64,000 bases of DNA, taken from Gimesia algae (GTDB lineage: Bacteria; Planctomycetota; Planctomycetia; Planctomycetales; Planctomycetaceae). The notes under the pieces were generated by a model. The model was not told the origin of the DNA. It saw only the letters and a program-made list of their open reading frames with translations, and searched no databases. Made by a program: the position numbers and the translations under genes. This document shows, piece after piece, positions 28,739 to 37,372 of this stretch. The stretch covers positions 7,383,029 through 7,447,028 of the forward strand of contig NZ_CP036343.1 of NCBI RefSeq assembly GCF_007746795.1. The letters are read 5' to 3'. Positions within the stretch are counted from its first letter, which is position 1. Each line of letters starts with the position of its first letter.

Positions 28739-31070
28739 TCAGAAGACAAGCAGTTCTGTTTCCTCAGTGAGGTCTGAGAAGAACTGATCGGCGTCATCTT
28801 CAGCAGAGAAATCGCGATCTGTGGACGTTGGAATTTTCAGGAGATCAGCTTCTGTTTCGTCTCGGCTGCCGACCAGGGAATCCAGGTCATTCAGTATGCC
28901 TGTTTCATTGTCCGCTTGATTGACAACCGGGCCGCCGGGCAAGTCAATCAATGCCAGTTGGCTGTCATACGCGAAATCATGGTTCGAGGGGAGATTTAAA
29001 GCAGCAAAGAAATTGTCTGGCTGCACGTAGTAGTCGAATTGCAGGTCGCCCTGTACCAGATCGTTGAAGGCCGGAATGTCGCTGGCAGGTTCCGGATTGA
29101 CCACTGACGCCCGGGAATGACGGCCTCGTTCCCCGTCTGTCGATTCTGTCATGTTCGCGTGAAACTGAATGCGGGCAAACAGTGTATACCGATCATCGCC
29201 GACATCGGTGCGAGATGTTTCTGCCGAGAGATTTTCTATCGTCCCGGTATCCTGATTGATGGTTCCCGACTGATTTTGCGCGAAGGCACCGCCATACTCG
29301 ATACTGACGGCGGTCGCGGCTGAGGTGTTGTAATGCAAATTGAAGCCGGCAGACTGAATTCCCGGATTGGTCGAAGCGGGAGTATTGAGCCAGATTTCGA
29401 GCCAGTAATTCCCGGTCTCGTCCAGCCAGATCCGGTTTTCGTGCAGCTGTTCCTGTTCGCCGTTGTTGAGTTTGCGCGAGTTCGAATTAGCAAACCGGAA
29501 ATCAACCTGGGTGAAGGGGGCCTGCACTTCCAGTGCCCCGATATCGATGGTTCCCTCTTTGATGCGCTGCGAACCCTCGCCGCGCTGGTCTGTGGTAAGT
29601 CCCGCTTCTGAGGCTGCCTGATTGCTGCCCGCATCAATGGCCACGCTGCCTGGCAGTAAGGCGTGCGTCTTTGTAGGGCCGCCGTTGTCTCTGAGTATCG
29701 GATCCAGCAAGCCTTCAAGAATGTGCTGGATAATATTCGTATTATCAGTAAAACTACCACTGATCTGTTGGGAAATTAATGCTGTATTCCCGGCAATGAT
29801 ACTGTTCGTGATTAAGTTCTGGGACACCAGATGTGAATCTGCAAAAATGCCCCCTCCCGAAGAGACAGCTGAATTTCTGGTGATGGTACTGTTTGTGATT
29901 TCGATAATAGTTAGTCTGTTGCGTATATCGTTCGCAAGATCATTCATTAACAGCCCTGTACTGGAGGGAGTCGTGTTTATGAATTCATCTGGGCCTGAAT
30001 CCGTTAGATTAGATGTCGCCTGAGACACATTGACCAATGGGCCTATATATGGTTCTATAGCTGTGTCACAATTAAAGAAATAACTCAGCGGAAAAATAAC
30101 TGGAGCGGTGTCAACTGTAAGTCCAGATTGAATGCCGCCGCCGGAGGTCCGCGCAGTGTTTCCTGAGACGGTACTATTCAGTAACTGCAATCGACCATTC
30201 AAGTGATAAACTCCACCACCTGAGTATGCAGTATTCTCTGAAAGTGTGCTTTCCCCGATGAAGAGATTACCAGAATTCGAAATGCCACCACCTGAGCCAC
30301 TGGCGGAGTTACGTGTGAGAGTGCTGCTCAACACGCTTATCTTGCCGCCCGAATTGTAAATCCCGGCCCCCGACCGAGCTATGTTTCCGGATATTGTGCT
30401 GTTGATTATGACCACTTCGGGATCATGATCATTGTCATACACATTTTGTGAATCTATAAAGTAAGTAACCATATGATATGTAAGAAAAAGGTTCATAATA
30501 ACGGTGAAAAATACCTCCCCCGGATCTGATCGCTTCATTTTCCGTGATCGTCATATCTGCCACTGAAAGAAACTCCGAATTATAAATCGCACCACCAAAA
30601 TCGGCGTATCCATTCGTGAGCGTGAGACCACTGAGCTCAACAGTGATCGTTGTATTTCTGTCTCCATCATCGCTATTAAAAATACGGCTGTCACCGTTTC
30701 CGTCAAGAGTGAGCTGATCGGCCCCCAGGCCTGTGATGGTCAGGTCGTCTGAAATCAACAACTCATCTGTGAGCACAATCGTCTGTCCGGCGAGTGAAGC
30801 ATTGAACGAGATCATGTCGGCACCGGCATTCGCGTTGGCCGGTTCTATCGCATCGCGGAGACTGCCTTCGCCTGAATCGTTCGCGTTGACCACTGTGAAC
30901 GCGGTCAGCAGCATACGGTCTTCCAGCAACTCGACTGCATGGCGGGGAGTGGCGCGCGCGATGCAGGGGGTGCAGGCGTGTCGATTCCGGTGTTGTCTGA
31001 TCCGCGCGCACTGTCTGAAACGGCTGCGGTACTGCTGCTGGAGAGTGGTTAACCAGTCGAATAGTAACAT
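28739..31070 (-). pseudogene. Tandem paralogue of the beta-helix surface protein, frameshifted
   Basis: A shorter relative of the neighbouring giant gene. The 5' part (31070 to 30435) has the same opening (LLEDRMLLTAFTVVN, GSLRDAI) and the start of a beta helix. It terminates at 30435 after GGGIFHRYYEP. The remainder is open in the next frame from about 30538 down to 28739, with more helix repeats, a choice-of-anchor Q segment (DNGGPTKTHALLPGS), a cohesin-like domain and the tail ADQFFSDLTEETELLVF. The frames differ by one base, so a single indel near 30440-30520 explains the break. It lacks the dockerin and HExGH motif. Either a pseudogene, a sequencing error or a phase-variable gene. Confidence 0.75.
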
Positions 31071-31512
31071 GGGGGATTGATTATCCGGCTGTGATTCGCG
31101 CTGTCGTAACAATTGGATACCTTCAGTCTAGTGCTCTGTCAAGCTACAAATTGAGGGATGGGGGTGTTGTTTACGTGCTCCGTTGTCGCACTCTCGTGAT
31201 ATCTATCAACCCAAATTTTAAGAATGACACTCCACCAGGAAGATGTATACTACTGTCATCTGGGGCAGATACAAAGAATACTTAAAGAAACTTGCCTGGG
31301 ATTTATGGTGATTAATGTTCACATCCCACCCACACATTTCATTATAAATGCCTTGAAAACAAGGGGTTTACTGCTCATATCACTGCTGGCCGGTGTTTAT
31401 CTGAGGGTCTGTCCTGACATTCGGGTAGAATCCACAGTATCTGCTGCGGCGGCCCCGCCTGATATTCAGATTGGTCTGACGCGGTTCGCGATACCTGTTC
31501 AAGGAGGTGACT
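31071..31512. other. Intergenic region upstream of the beta-helix paralogue
   Basis: About 440 bases with no convincing gene. A rightward frame (31224-31553) contains a hydrophobic stretch, GLLLISLLAGVYL, but has no good start site. The promoter of the beta-helix paralogue should lie here. Confidence 0.4.
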
Positions 31513-32058
31513 TTGACGCAGATCGGAGCTTTGCTGTCGTGGTTTCTGGTTGAGGGATGTCTGAGCGGAAGCTCTGCCTTGCAATGTTTACGAATTGAAG
31601 ATCCTCGCGATCGGCGTTCACCAGTCAAGGCGATAAGTCGCGATACCGGTGTGATACTGGCTGAAACTGTACCACTGCGAAACGAGGACGGAATGAACTG
31701 TGTCGACCCGCAGTTATTTGAACTGCTCATCGGGAACAGGTGGCAGAGACGGCTGGATCAATGGCGTTTTACCGGGGGACTTTTATGGTGCTCTGCCGCG
31801 CAGGTGCGAAATATTTCACTGCTCGTAGAACTGGACACGCGCGCGACACAGTTCAGCGCAGTTTCGAGAATCGCGGCGGCGAGTCAAGCTAAATATTTTA
31901 GACTGCTTTTATTCAGTGGTTTCGAGGAAGCAGCAGGAATGTGGCTCAGCCAGACTTATGGATTTTCAGGTAAACGGTGCGAATATCTGAAATTTCAGTC
32001 AGCCAAACTGTCATACCAGACGTTCTCCTGCTTTTCAGATTCGAGCGGATGTGTATAA
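31513..32058 (+). CDS. Hypothetical protein, doubtful
   Basis: A 181-codon frame from TTG at 31513. The only strong point is AAGGAGGTGA (31501-31510), a perfect match to the anti-Shine-Dalgarno, placed immediately upstream. The translated product (TQIGALLSWFLVEGCLSG, later QRRLDQWRFTGGLLWCSA) has no family I recognise and its composition is unlike the neighbours. It may be a decayed or spurious frame. The ATG of the next gene follows 42 bases later on the same strand. Confidence 0.3.
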   Translation: MTQIGALLSWFLVEGCLSGSSALQCLRIEDPRDRRSPVKAISRDTGVILAETVPLRNEDGMNCVDPQLFELLIGNRWQRRLDQWRFTGGLLWCSAAQVRNISLLVELDTRATQFSAVSRIAAASQAKYFRLLLFSGFEEAAGMWLSQTYGFSGKRCEYLKFQSAKLSYQTFSCFSDSSGCV

Positions 32059-32100
32059 TCCGGTACGTGTTGAATTTCACTTTTATGGATTGGACTGAAA

Positions 32101-32865
32101 ATGTTTGAATGGCTGGCCAGCCCGGAAGCCTGGATAGCGCTGGCGACACTGGCGTCGCTGGAGATCGTGCTGGGAATCGACAACATCATTTTCATCTCTA
32201 TCCTGGTGGGCAGACTGCCGGAAAAAGAACGGGACCTGGCGCGATCGCTGGGACTGGGCCTGGCGATGGTGGCGCGGCTGGTTCTGCTGTTTTCGATCTC
32301 GTGGGTCATGGGGCTGACGGAGCCCTGGTTCTCTCTATTCGAGTGGGAATTCTCGGGACGGGATCTGATTCTGGTGGGAGGCGGCCTGTTTCTGCTGGCG
32401 AAAGCGACGCATGAAATTCATAACAGCCTGGAAGGTGGTGCGCATGCAGCAACAGCATCGAGCGCAGCGCAGGCCAGTTTTGGTTCGATACTGGTACAGA
32501 TCGGCGTGCTGGACATCGTGTTTTCGCTGGATTCGGTGATCACTGCGGTCGGGTTGTCGGACCATGTTTCACTGATGGCAGTCGCGATTGTGCTGTCTGT
32601 CCTCGTGATGCTGTTTGCTGCCAGGCCGATCGGCGATTTCGTGGATGACCATCCGACGATTAAAATTCTGGCGCTGTCGTTTCTGATCATGGTTGGCGTA
32701 ACACTGATGGTGGAAGGCTTCGGCGTACATGTGCCCAAAGGGTATATCTATTTCGCGATGGCGTTTTCTGTGGCCGTCGAAATGCTGAATCTGCGGATGC
32801 GAAAAAATCAGACCAAACCCGTGCAATTGCATAAACCGATCAGCGAGAGTGACGCCAGTGATTGA
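32101..32865 (+). CDS. TerC/YoaE-like integral membrane protein
   Basis: TerC family membrane protein of 254 residues, linked in other bacteria to tellurite resistance or to manganese export and metal loading of secreted enzymes. It shows the family motifs LEIVLGIDNIIFISILVGRL near the N terminus and VFSLDSVITAVGLSD in the second half, with conserved Asp residues in the membrane, and about seven transmembrane helices. The start at 32101 is close to an upstream GGA-poor leader, but the N-terminal helix begins at once (MFEWLASPEAWIALATLA). Its neighbours give no clue about the metal. Confidence 0.9.
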   Translation: MFEWLASPEAWIALATLASLEIVLGIDNIIFISILVGRLPEKERDLARSLGLGLAMVARLVLLFSISWVMGLTEPWFSLFEWEFSGRDLILVGGGLFLLAKATHEIHNSLEGGAHAATASSAAQASFGSILVQIGVLDIVFSLDSVITAVGLSDHVSLMAVAIVLSVLVMLFAARPIGDFVDDHPTIKILALSFLIMVGVTLMVEGFGVHVPKGYIYFAMAFSVAVEMLNLRMRKNQTKPVQLHKPISESDASD

Positions 32866-32877
32866 CTTCACTCTCGC
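32843..32877. terminator. Hairpin between convergent terC and thuA-like genes
   Basis: GCGAGAGTGA (32843-32852) pairs with TCACTCTCGC (32868-32877), spanning the TerC stop codon. There is no T-run on either side, so function as a bidirectional terminator is only possible. Confidence 0.45.
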
Positions 32878-32896
32878 CTGAAAAGTTATCATTGGC

Positions 32897-33937
32897 TCAG
32901 GGTTTTTGCACGGTCGGTTCGTGATCGTTCCATTTGACGTTGGGGATTGGCTGTGTGACTTCACCCGTCGCCGCCCATTCGGTGCCCCGCTGCAAAGTGA
33001 TCTGGAATCCGGTTCCCTGCAAAGCAGTGACGTCATGGCCTAGAGTGGTATGAAACACGCGACCTTTACCGTAATCGATGGTCATCATGATCGGTTCATG
33101 TTCGCCGGTGCCCCGCTGATCGAGTTCGGAATAAGCGGTCGCCAGGATGCTGACATTTTTGGCAGGACCTCGCAGTTTGCCGTAAACTTCGTCAGCGGGA
33201 TGCATCCACTCCTGGGGGAGTCCTTTCACAATAGGATGCTCGGGCTTACGGACTTTGACAACAACGGGAATCCGTGTGCCGTGTGTACCTCCGCGACCAG
33301 CGGTGGTATCTTCGACCCATTCCCCTTCGCGGAGACGCAGCATGGGGCCTGAGTTTTCATCGCGGCCCCCCCAGCCTCCGACGGCGATCATTTCGTTGTA
33401 AGCGGGCCAGTCGGAGAATGCGTTGTCGGCGGCGTGCACGACGACGAAGCTGCCTCCCTCGCTGATATACTTTTCGAACGACTGTTTGACTTCTTCGGGC
33501 CAGCTTTCGCCGTTGTAGTTACTGACGATCACATCGTACTTACTGAAATCGGGCCGCCACGCTTTCCATTGTTCAGGCGATTCCTGTTTGATGCGGGCGA
33601 CTGTTTCTTCCCAGCGTTTGAGTTGCTCGACATCGTATTTCTCCTGATCTTTACCGGTCGGTACGCGAGGCTTGCGGGGGATGCCTTCGGGAGTCGTAGA
33701 GACCTCCACTTTGAAGCGGCCCGAGTTTTCGAGGATCTTTTTGAGGACCGGCGTCGTCATCTGCCATTGATGGTTGTTCTGACCGTCAATGAGCAGGACC
33801 GATAGTTTATCCTGCTGACCCTGGCTCTGGGACTGCTGTTCTTTCTGATCGGCCTGGTTGGAATCCAGACAGGAGACCGAGCAGCAGGCGAGTAAACAGA
33901 GTAACGATAATCGGACAAAAAGGGCTGAGCACTTCAA
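32897..33937 (-). CDS. ThuA-like domain lipoprotein
   Basis: Exported ThuA-like protein, 346 residues, with a lipoprotein signal (LSLLCLLACCSVSC). The mature protein begins with a Gln-rich linker, then the class I glutamine-amidotransferase-like ThuA fold: VLLIDGQNNHQW, FSKYDVIVSNYNGESW, FVVVHAADNAFSDW and YGKGRVFHTTLGHD. ThuA proteins are tied to trehalose or other sugar utilisation, but the activity is undefined. In planctomycetes they often accompany DUF1080 and sulfatase genes. Confidence 0.88.
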   Translation of the reverse strand: MKCSALFVRLSLLCLLACCSVSCLDSNQADQKEQQSQSQGQQDKLSVLLIDGQNNHQWQMTTPVLKKILENSGRFKVEVSTTPEGIPRKPRVPTGKDQEKYDVEQLKRWEETVARIKQESPEQWKAWRPDFSKYDVIVSNYNGESWPEEVKQSFEKYISEGGSFVVVHAADNAFSDWPAYNEMIAVGGWGGRDENSGPMLRLREGEWVEDTTAGRGGTHGTRIPVVVKVRKPEHPIVKGLPQEWMHPADEVYGKLRGPAKNVSILATAYSELDQRGTGEHEPIMMTIDYGKGRVFHTTLGHDVTALQGTGFQITLQRGTEWAATGEVTQPIPNVKWNDHEPTVQKP

Positions 33938-34093
33938 CGGATTTCTCCTCGGTTGGATCGGATGCGAATCAGGTTCTGATCATTTTAAGGTAGCAGCAGA
34001 CAGGCCGAAAGTCACGAAAAATGACGTGATGTATTTCAGATTCACACTCAAACCGCCGGGTTCTATCGACTTATCACCATCGGGCGATAAAAA

Positions 34094-34125
34094 AAGCAGG
34101 AGCCCCGGATGGGAGTCTCCTGCTT
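34094..34125 (-). terminator. Intrinsic terminator of the peroxiredoxin gene
   Basis: AAGCAGGAG (34094-34102) pairs with CTCCTGCTT (34117-34125). On the minus strand the hairpin is followed by a run of T. Confidence 0.85.
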
Positions 34126-34153
34126 AAATTTCGTTTGACGAATGAAAGACGGC

Positions 34154-34681
34154 TTAGAGAGTATTTTCGCCTTTTTTCCAGTTACAGGGAACGTTTTCGC
34201 CTGTCTGGAGTGCGTCGAGAACACGCAGCACTTCTTCAACGTTTCGTCCGACGCTCAGACCGTGAATGGCCAGCCATGAACAGACACCGGTCGGATCGAT
34301 CAGGAAGATACCACGCAGGGCGATTCCGGCATCTTCTTTGAGCACGCCGTAATCGCGGGAAAGTTTATGAGTGCCATCAGCCAGCATGGGGTATTTCAGA
34401 TCAGCCAGTTGAGGATCAGCGTCGCACCAGCCTTTGTGGGAGTACTTGCTGTCGGTGCTGGCAGTCAGGACCTGGCAGTTGCGTGATTCAAATTCACCGA
34501 GAGAGTCATTGAATGCAATCAACTCTGTAGGACAGACGAACGTGAAGTCCAGCGGATAGAAGAACAGGCAAACCCACTTGCCTTTGAAGTCTTCCAGTTT
34601 GTAGTCCTTGAATGAATCAGAGGCGCGATCGTAACCCTGCAGTGCAAAATCAGGAGCGGGTTGCATAACTTGAACTGTCAT
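34154..34681 (-). CDS. 2-Cys peroxiredoxin (AhpC/TSA type)
   Basis: Thiol peroxidase of 175 residues that reduces hydrogen peroxide and organic hydroperoxides in the cytoplasm. The peroxidatic Cys is residue 50 in FYPLDFTFVCPTE, and a resolving Cys is residue 166 in ENVPCNW. It is slightly shorter than typical AhpC (about 187) at the C terminus. It is monocistronic, with its own terminator, and no ahpF lies beside it. The reductant is probably thioredoxin, which is inferred. Confidence 0.93.
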   Translation of the reverse strand: MTVQVMQPAPDFALQGYDRASDSFKDYKLEDFKGKWVCLFFYPLDFTFVCPTELIAFNDSLGEFESRNCQVLTASTDSKYSHKGWCDADPQLADLKYPMLADGTHKLSRDYGVLKEDAGIALRGIFLIDPTGVCSWLAIHGLSVGRNVEEVLRVLDALQTGENVPCNWKKGENTL

Positions 34682-34782
34682 TAGTCTTTACTTACCTTCA
34701 AAATATTGGTGATAAAAATATTGTTTTCAACAGAACGCGGGTTGAGTGAATATCACAGCAACCCGCATTGTGAGCGTCCGTT

Positions 34783-36000
34783 TTAGAGACCAGCCTTGAT
34801 GACTGCCAGTGAACCGGGAGATTTTTCAGCATCTTTCCCCTGAGTTCCAAAGACGGTCAGATACAGGTTGCCTTCTTTGTCAAAGGCGATGGCGGCTGGC
34901 TTGTCGAGTGAGATCACTTTTTCAGCGGTCACTTTATCGCCGTCGATTTTCAGTTCGAACAGCCCCCCTTTAGTAGCGTCGACCCAGGAGAAATCAGTGG
35001 CGTACAGTTTCTTGGTTTTAGGGCTGTAAGCCAGACCAGCGATGTCGCTCAGTCCGGTTTTCAGGCTCTTGGTGAGTTTGCCCGTTTTGGGATCGTAGAA
35101 CGTCAGCAGGCTATCGCCGGCGACATTGACTTCACCCATCTGGCCGATGACCAGTTCTTTTCCATCAAGAGAAAATGTGATGGCAACGGGAGCATCAACG
35201 TTGGTTGCTTCTTTGGTGGCGATGCTGGGTTCCAGCGGACCGGCTTTACCGTCTTTGATCACCGACTTGGCAACCCAGCCTTTGGTGTCATCACCATTAC
35301 AAGTGATAAAGATTGCTCCACCACCCACGGCAACGCCGTAGAAGTTACCTTCGCCTTTGGCAGATTTGTCGCCCGCTTTGATGGGGCCCAGAGTCTGCAC
35401 GGCAGTGTCTTCTTTGACCCATTTTTCCAGAGGCTTGTCGCCGACTTTGTAGATACGAACCAGTTCTTCTGCATCGGGACGACTGCCGTCACCTACGACG
35501 AGATGATCTTTATCCATGAAAGCAACGCCCAAAGGTCCGATGTTGTATTTGGGACCTTTTCCGTAGACGTCCGTCGGGTAACCGGCGATTTCCAGATCGA
35601 CGGTTTTACCTTTGGCGTCATAGCGATACACGCCATAGCGGCTGGCAACGAAGACGTGACCTGTGCCATCCTGAACAGCGATACCACTGGGGCTTTCAAG
35701 GTTAGTTACCAGAGTCTTTACAGTGACAGCAGGCTTTTTAGGCTCTTCCTTCTTGGGTTCTTCTTTTTTAGGCTCTTCCTTTTTAGGGGCAGGCTTAGTC
35801 TCTTTTTTAGGAGATTCTTTTTTGGGCTCCTCTTTTTTAGGAGCATCTTTTTTGGGTTCTTCCTTTTTGACTTCTTTCTTCTCATCGCCTTTTTTGTCAC
35901 CTTTTTCATCGGCGGCCAGGTAAGAACTTCCGAGCATCAGGCAGGCTGCGGTCAGGCAGTATGCGGTTGCTTTCAAGATTTGTTGTAAATTCCACTGCAT
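34783..36000 (-). CDS. Exported Lys-rich linker plus beta-propeller protein
   Basis: 405 residues. The signal peptide ends near YLAADEKG. A strongly basic and acidic low-complexity linker of about 60 residues follows (repeats of KKEEPKKE), then an NHL/SMP-30-like six-bladed propeller (SPSGIAVQDGTGHVFVAS; GLAYSPKTKKLYATDFSW; AIAFDKEGNLYLTVFG). Start ATG 36000 has GGAAGATG at the right distance; an ATG at 36009 is too near the binding site. It follows the dihaem peroxidase gene by about 85 bases on the same strand, so the two may be cotranscribed. The function is unknown; no catalytic residues are obvious. Confidence 0.8.
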   Translation of the reverse strand: MQWNLQQILKATAYCLTAACLMLGSSYLAADEKGDKKGDEKKEVKKEEPKKDAPKKEEPKKESPKKETKPAPKKEEPKKEEPKKEEPKKPAVTVKTLVTNLESPSGIAVQDGTGHVFVASRYGVYRYDAKGKTVDLEIAGYPTDVYGKGPKYNIGPLGVAFMDKDHLVVGDGSRPDAEELVRIYKVGDKPLEKWVKEDTAVQTLGPIKAGDKSAKGEGNFYGVAVGGGAIFITCNGDDTKGWVAKSVIKDGKAGPLEPSIATKEATNVDAPVAITFSLDGKELVIGQMGEVNVAGDSLLTFYDPKTGKLTKSLKTGLSDIAGLAYSPKTKKLYATDFSWVDATKGGLFELKIDGDKVTAEKVISLDKPAAIAFDKEGNLYLTVFGTQGKDAEKSPGSLAVIKAGL

Positions 36001-36085
36001 GGTGTTCATCTTCCTTTGAAAAGGGGATTTTCAATTAGTTTTGCGTCTCGTCTTCATGCATGAGACATCCGCCGAGAGTGTTGAT

Positions 36086-37123
36086 TCAGGGTAGCTCAGG
36101 TTCTTTATGCTCAGGATAATTCGAACTGGATAAACCTTCTTTCATGAAGGTCACCAGGTCATCCACTTCCTGAGGGGTTAAATTCAGTTTGAAGATTTCT
36201 TCATCGAGAAACTCGTTGGGAATACCACCTTTATTATAGTGATCTACAACTTCTTTCAAAGTCTTCAGGCTGCCATCGTGCATATAAGGAGCAGATCGGG
36301 CGATATCACGCACGGTCGGGGTTTTGAAGCTGCCATGATCTCCCCCCAGATTACTGATGGTTTTGCGTCCGGCGTCCGGTTCTTTTGCATCCATGCCCAC
36401 GCCGACATTATGAAAAGCGTGGTCAGTAAATGTGGGACCGGAATGACACGAGCTACAGGCAGCCTTTCCAAAAAACAGCTGCATGCCCCGTTGTGCAGAT
36501 TCCGAGAGGGCTTTCTTGTCGCCCGCTTTAAAGCGATCGTAGGGAGCATCGCCACATAAAATCGTACGCTCATAAGTGGCGATGGCTTTCGCGACGGTTT
36601 CTTCAGTCGCATCAGAGCCAAAGATTTTCTGGAACTGTTTTTTATAGCCGGGGATGGCGTTGATCCGTTCGATGGCTTCTTTGGTCGTTAAATTCATTTC
36701 GATGGGATTCGCAATCGGTCCCAGCGCCTGTTCTTCCAGAGATCCGGCGCGGCCGTCCCAGAAATGAAACTTGTTGTAGGCAGCGTTGATCACCGTGGGG
36801 GAGTTGCGGCCTCCCTTCTGGCCTTTGAAGCCGGTCGCAAACTGGTCGGCGTTGCTGTAACCTTTAGTCGGCGAATGACAGCTGGCACAGGAAATGGTAT
36901 TGTCCCGCGAGAGCCGTTTGTCAAAATACAGCTGTTTGCCCAACGCGATTTTTTCGACAGTGGGCGGGTTGTCTTCCGGAAATTCGATCGGAGGCAGACC
37001 GAGGGGAACCTTGATGACCGGTTCTTCAGCCTGGCTCAGGGAACCAGTGAAACCGGCAACCAGCGTGATCACGATCCCTGCTGACAGGATCCGCGCAAAT
37101 TTCTGATAGGTTGCAGACGCCAT
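36086..37123 (-). CDS. Dihaem cytochrome c peroxidase (MauG/CCP family)
   Basis: Periplasmic dihaem peroxidase of 345 residues that reduces hydrogen peroxide with electrons from small c-type cytochromes. A signal peptide ends near SQAEE. The two haem sites are CASCH (Cys 79, Cys 82, His 83) and CSSCH (Cys 223, Cys 226, His 227). Conserved elements around them include GKQLYFDKRLSRDNT and FKTPTVRDIARSAPYMHDGS. GAGGAG precedes the ATG by five bases. It probably forms a transcription unit with the propeller gene downstream. Confidence 0.92.
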   Translation of the reverse strand: MASATYQKFARILSAGIVITLVAGFTGSLSQAEEPVIKVPLGLPPIEFPEDNPPTVEKIALGKQLYFDKRLSRDNTISCASCHSPTKGYSNADQFATGFKGQKGGRNSPTVINAAYNKFHFWDGRAGSLEEQALGPIANPIEMNLTTKEAIERINAIPGYKKQFQKIFGSDATEETVAKAIATYERTILCGDAPYDRFKAGDKKALSESAQRGMQLFFGKAACSSCHSGPTFTDHAFHNVGVGMDAKEPDAGRKTISNLGGDHGSFKTPTVRDIARSAPYMHDGSLKTLKEVVDHYNKGGIPNEFLDEEIFKLNLTPQEVDDLVTFMKEGLSSSNYPEHKEPELP

Positions 37124-37372
37124 GAATTCTCCTCAATTGAACGACTCAGATAGCTGATACAGGTCGACAGGATGCCGTATGCTTGCATACACTTTCAGAA
37201 TTGTGCACGCTGACTCATCAGCTCTGAAACAGGTAAGCTGCCTTAACTGTTTATTTTTAGTTGCTGAGCTCAGGACTGCAAGTCACTATCGAGAGGGAAT
37301 TGCTTTGAAAGTAAGAATTTCACAGGATTTAGGGTGGCACGCTCATGTTGTAATCGCTTGGGAATGACGGAG

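Noticed and set aside
22798-31070. Tandem short repeats taken at first for a CRISPR or satellite array
   Set aside because: The repetition is at the protein level (beta-helix coils) inside one reading frame, with variable spacing and no identical direct repeats.
36041-36072. GCGTCTC...GAGAC hairpin between the propeller and peroxidase genes
   Set aside because: The arms recall the repeat family core, but the loop is short and the outer 29-base ends are absent. It is more likely a local hairpin.
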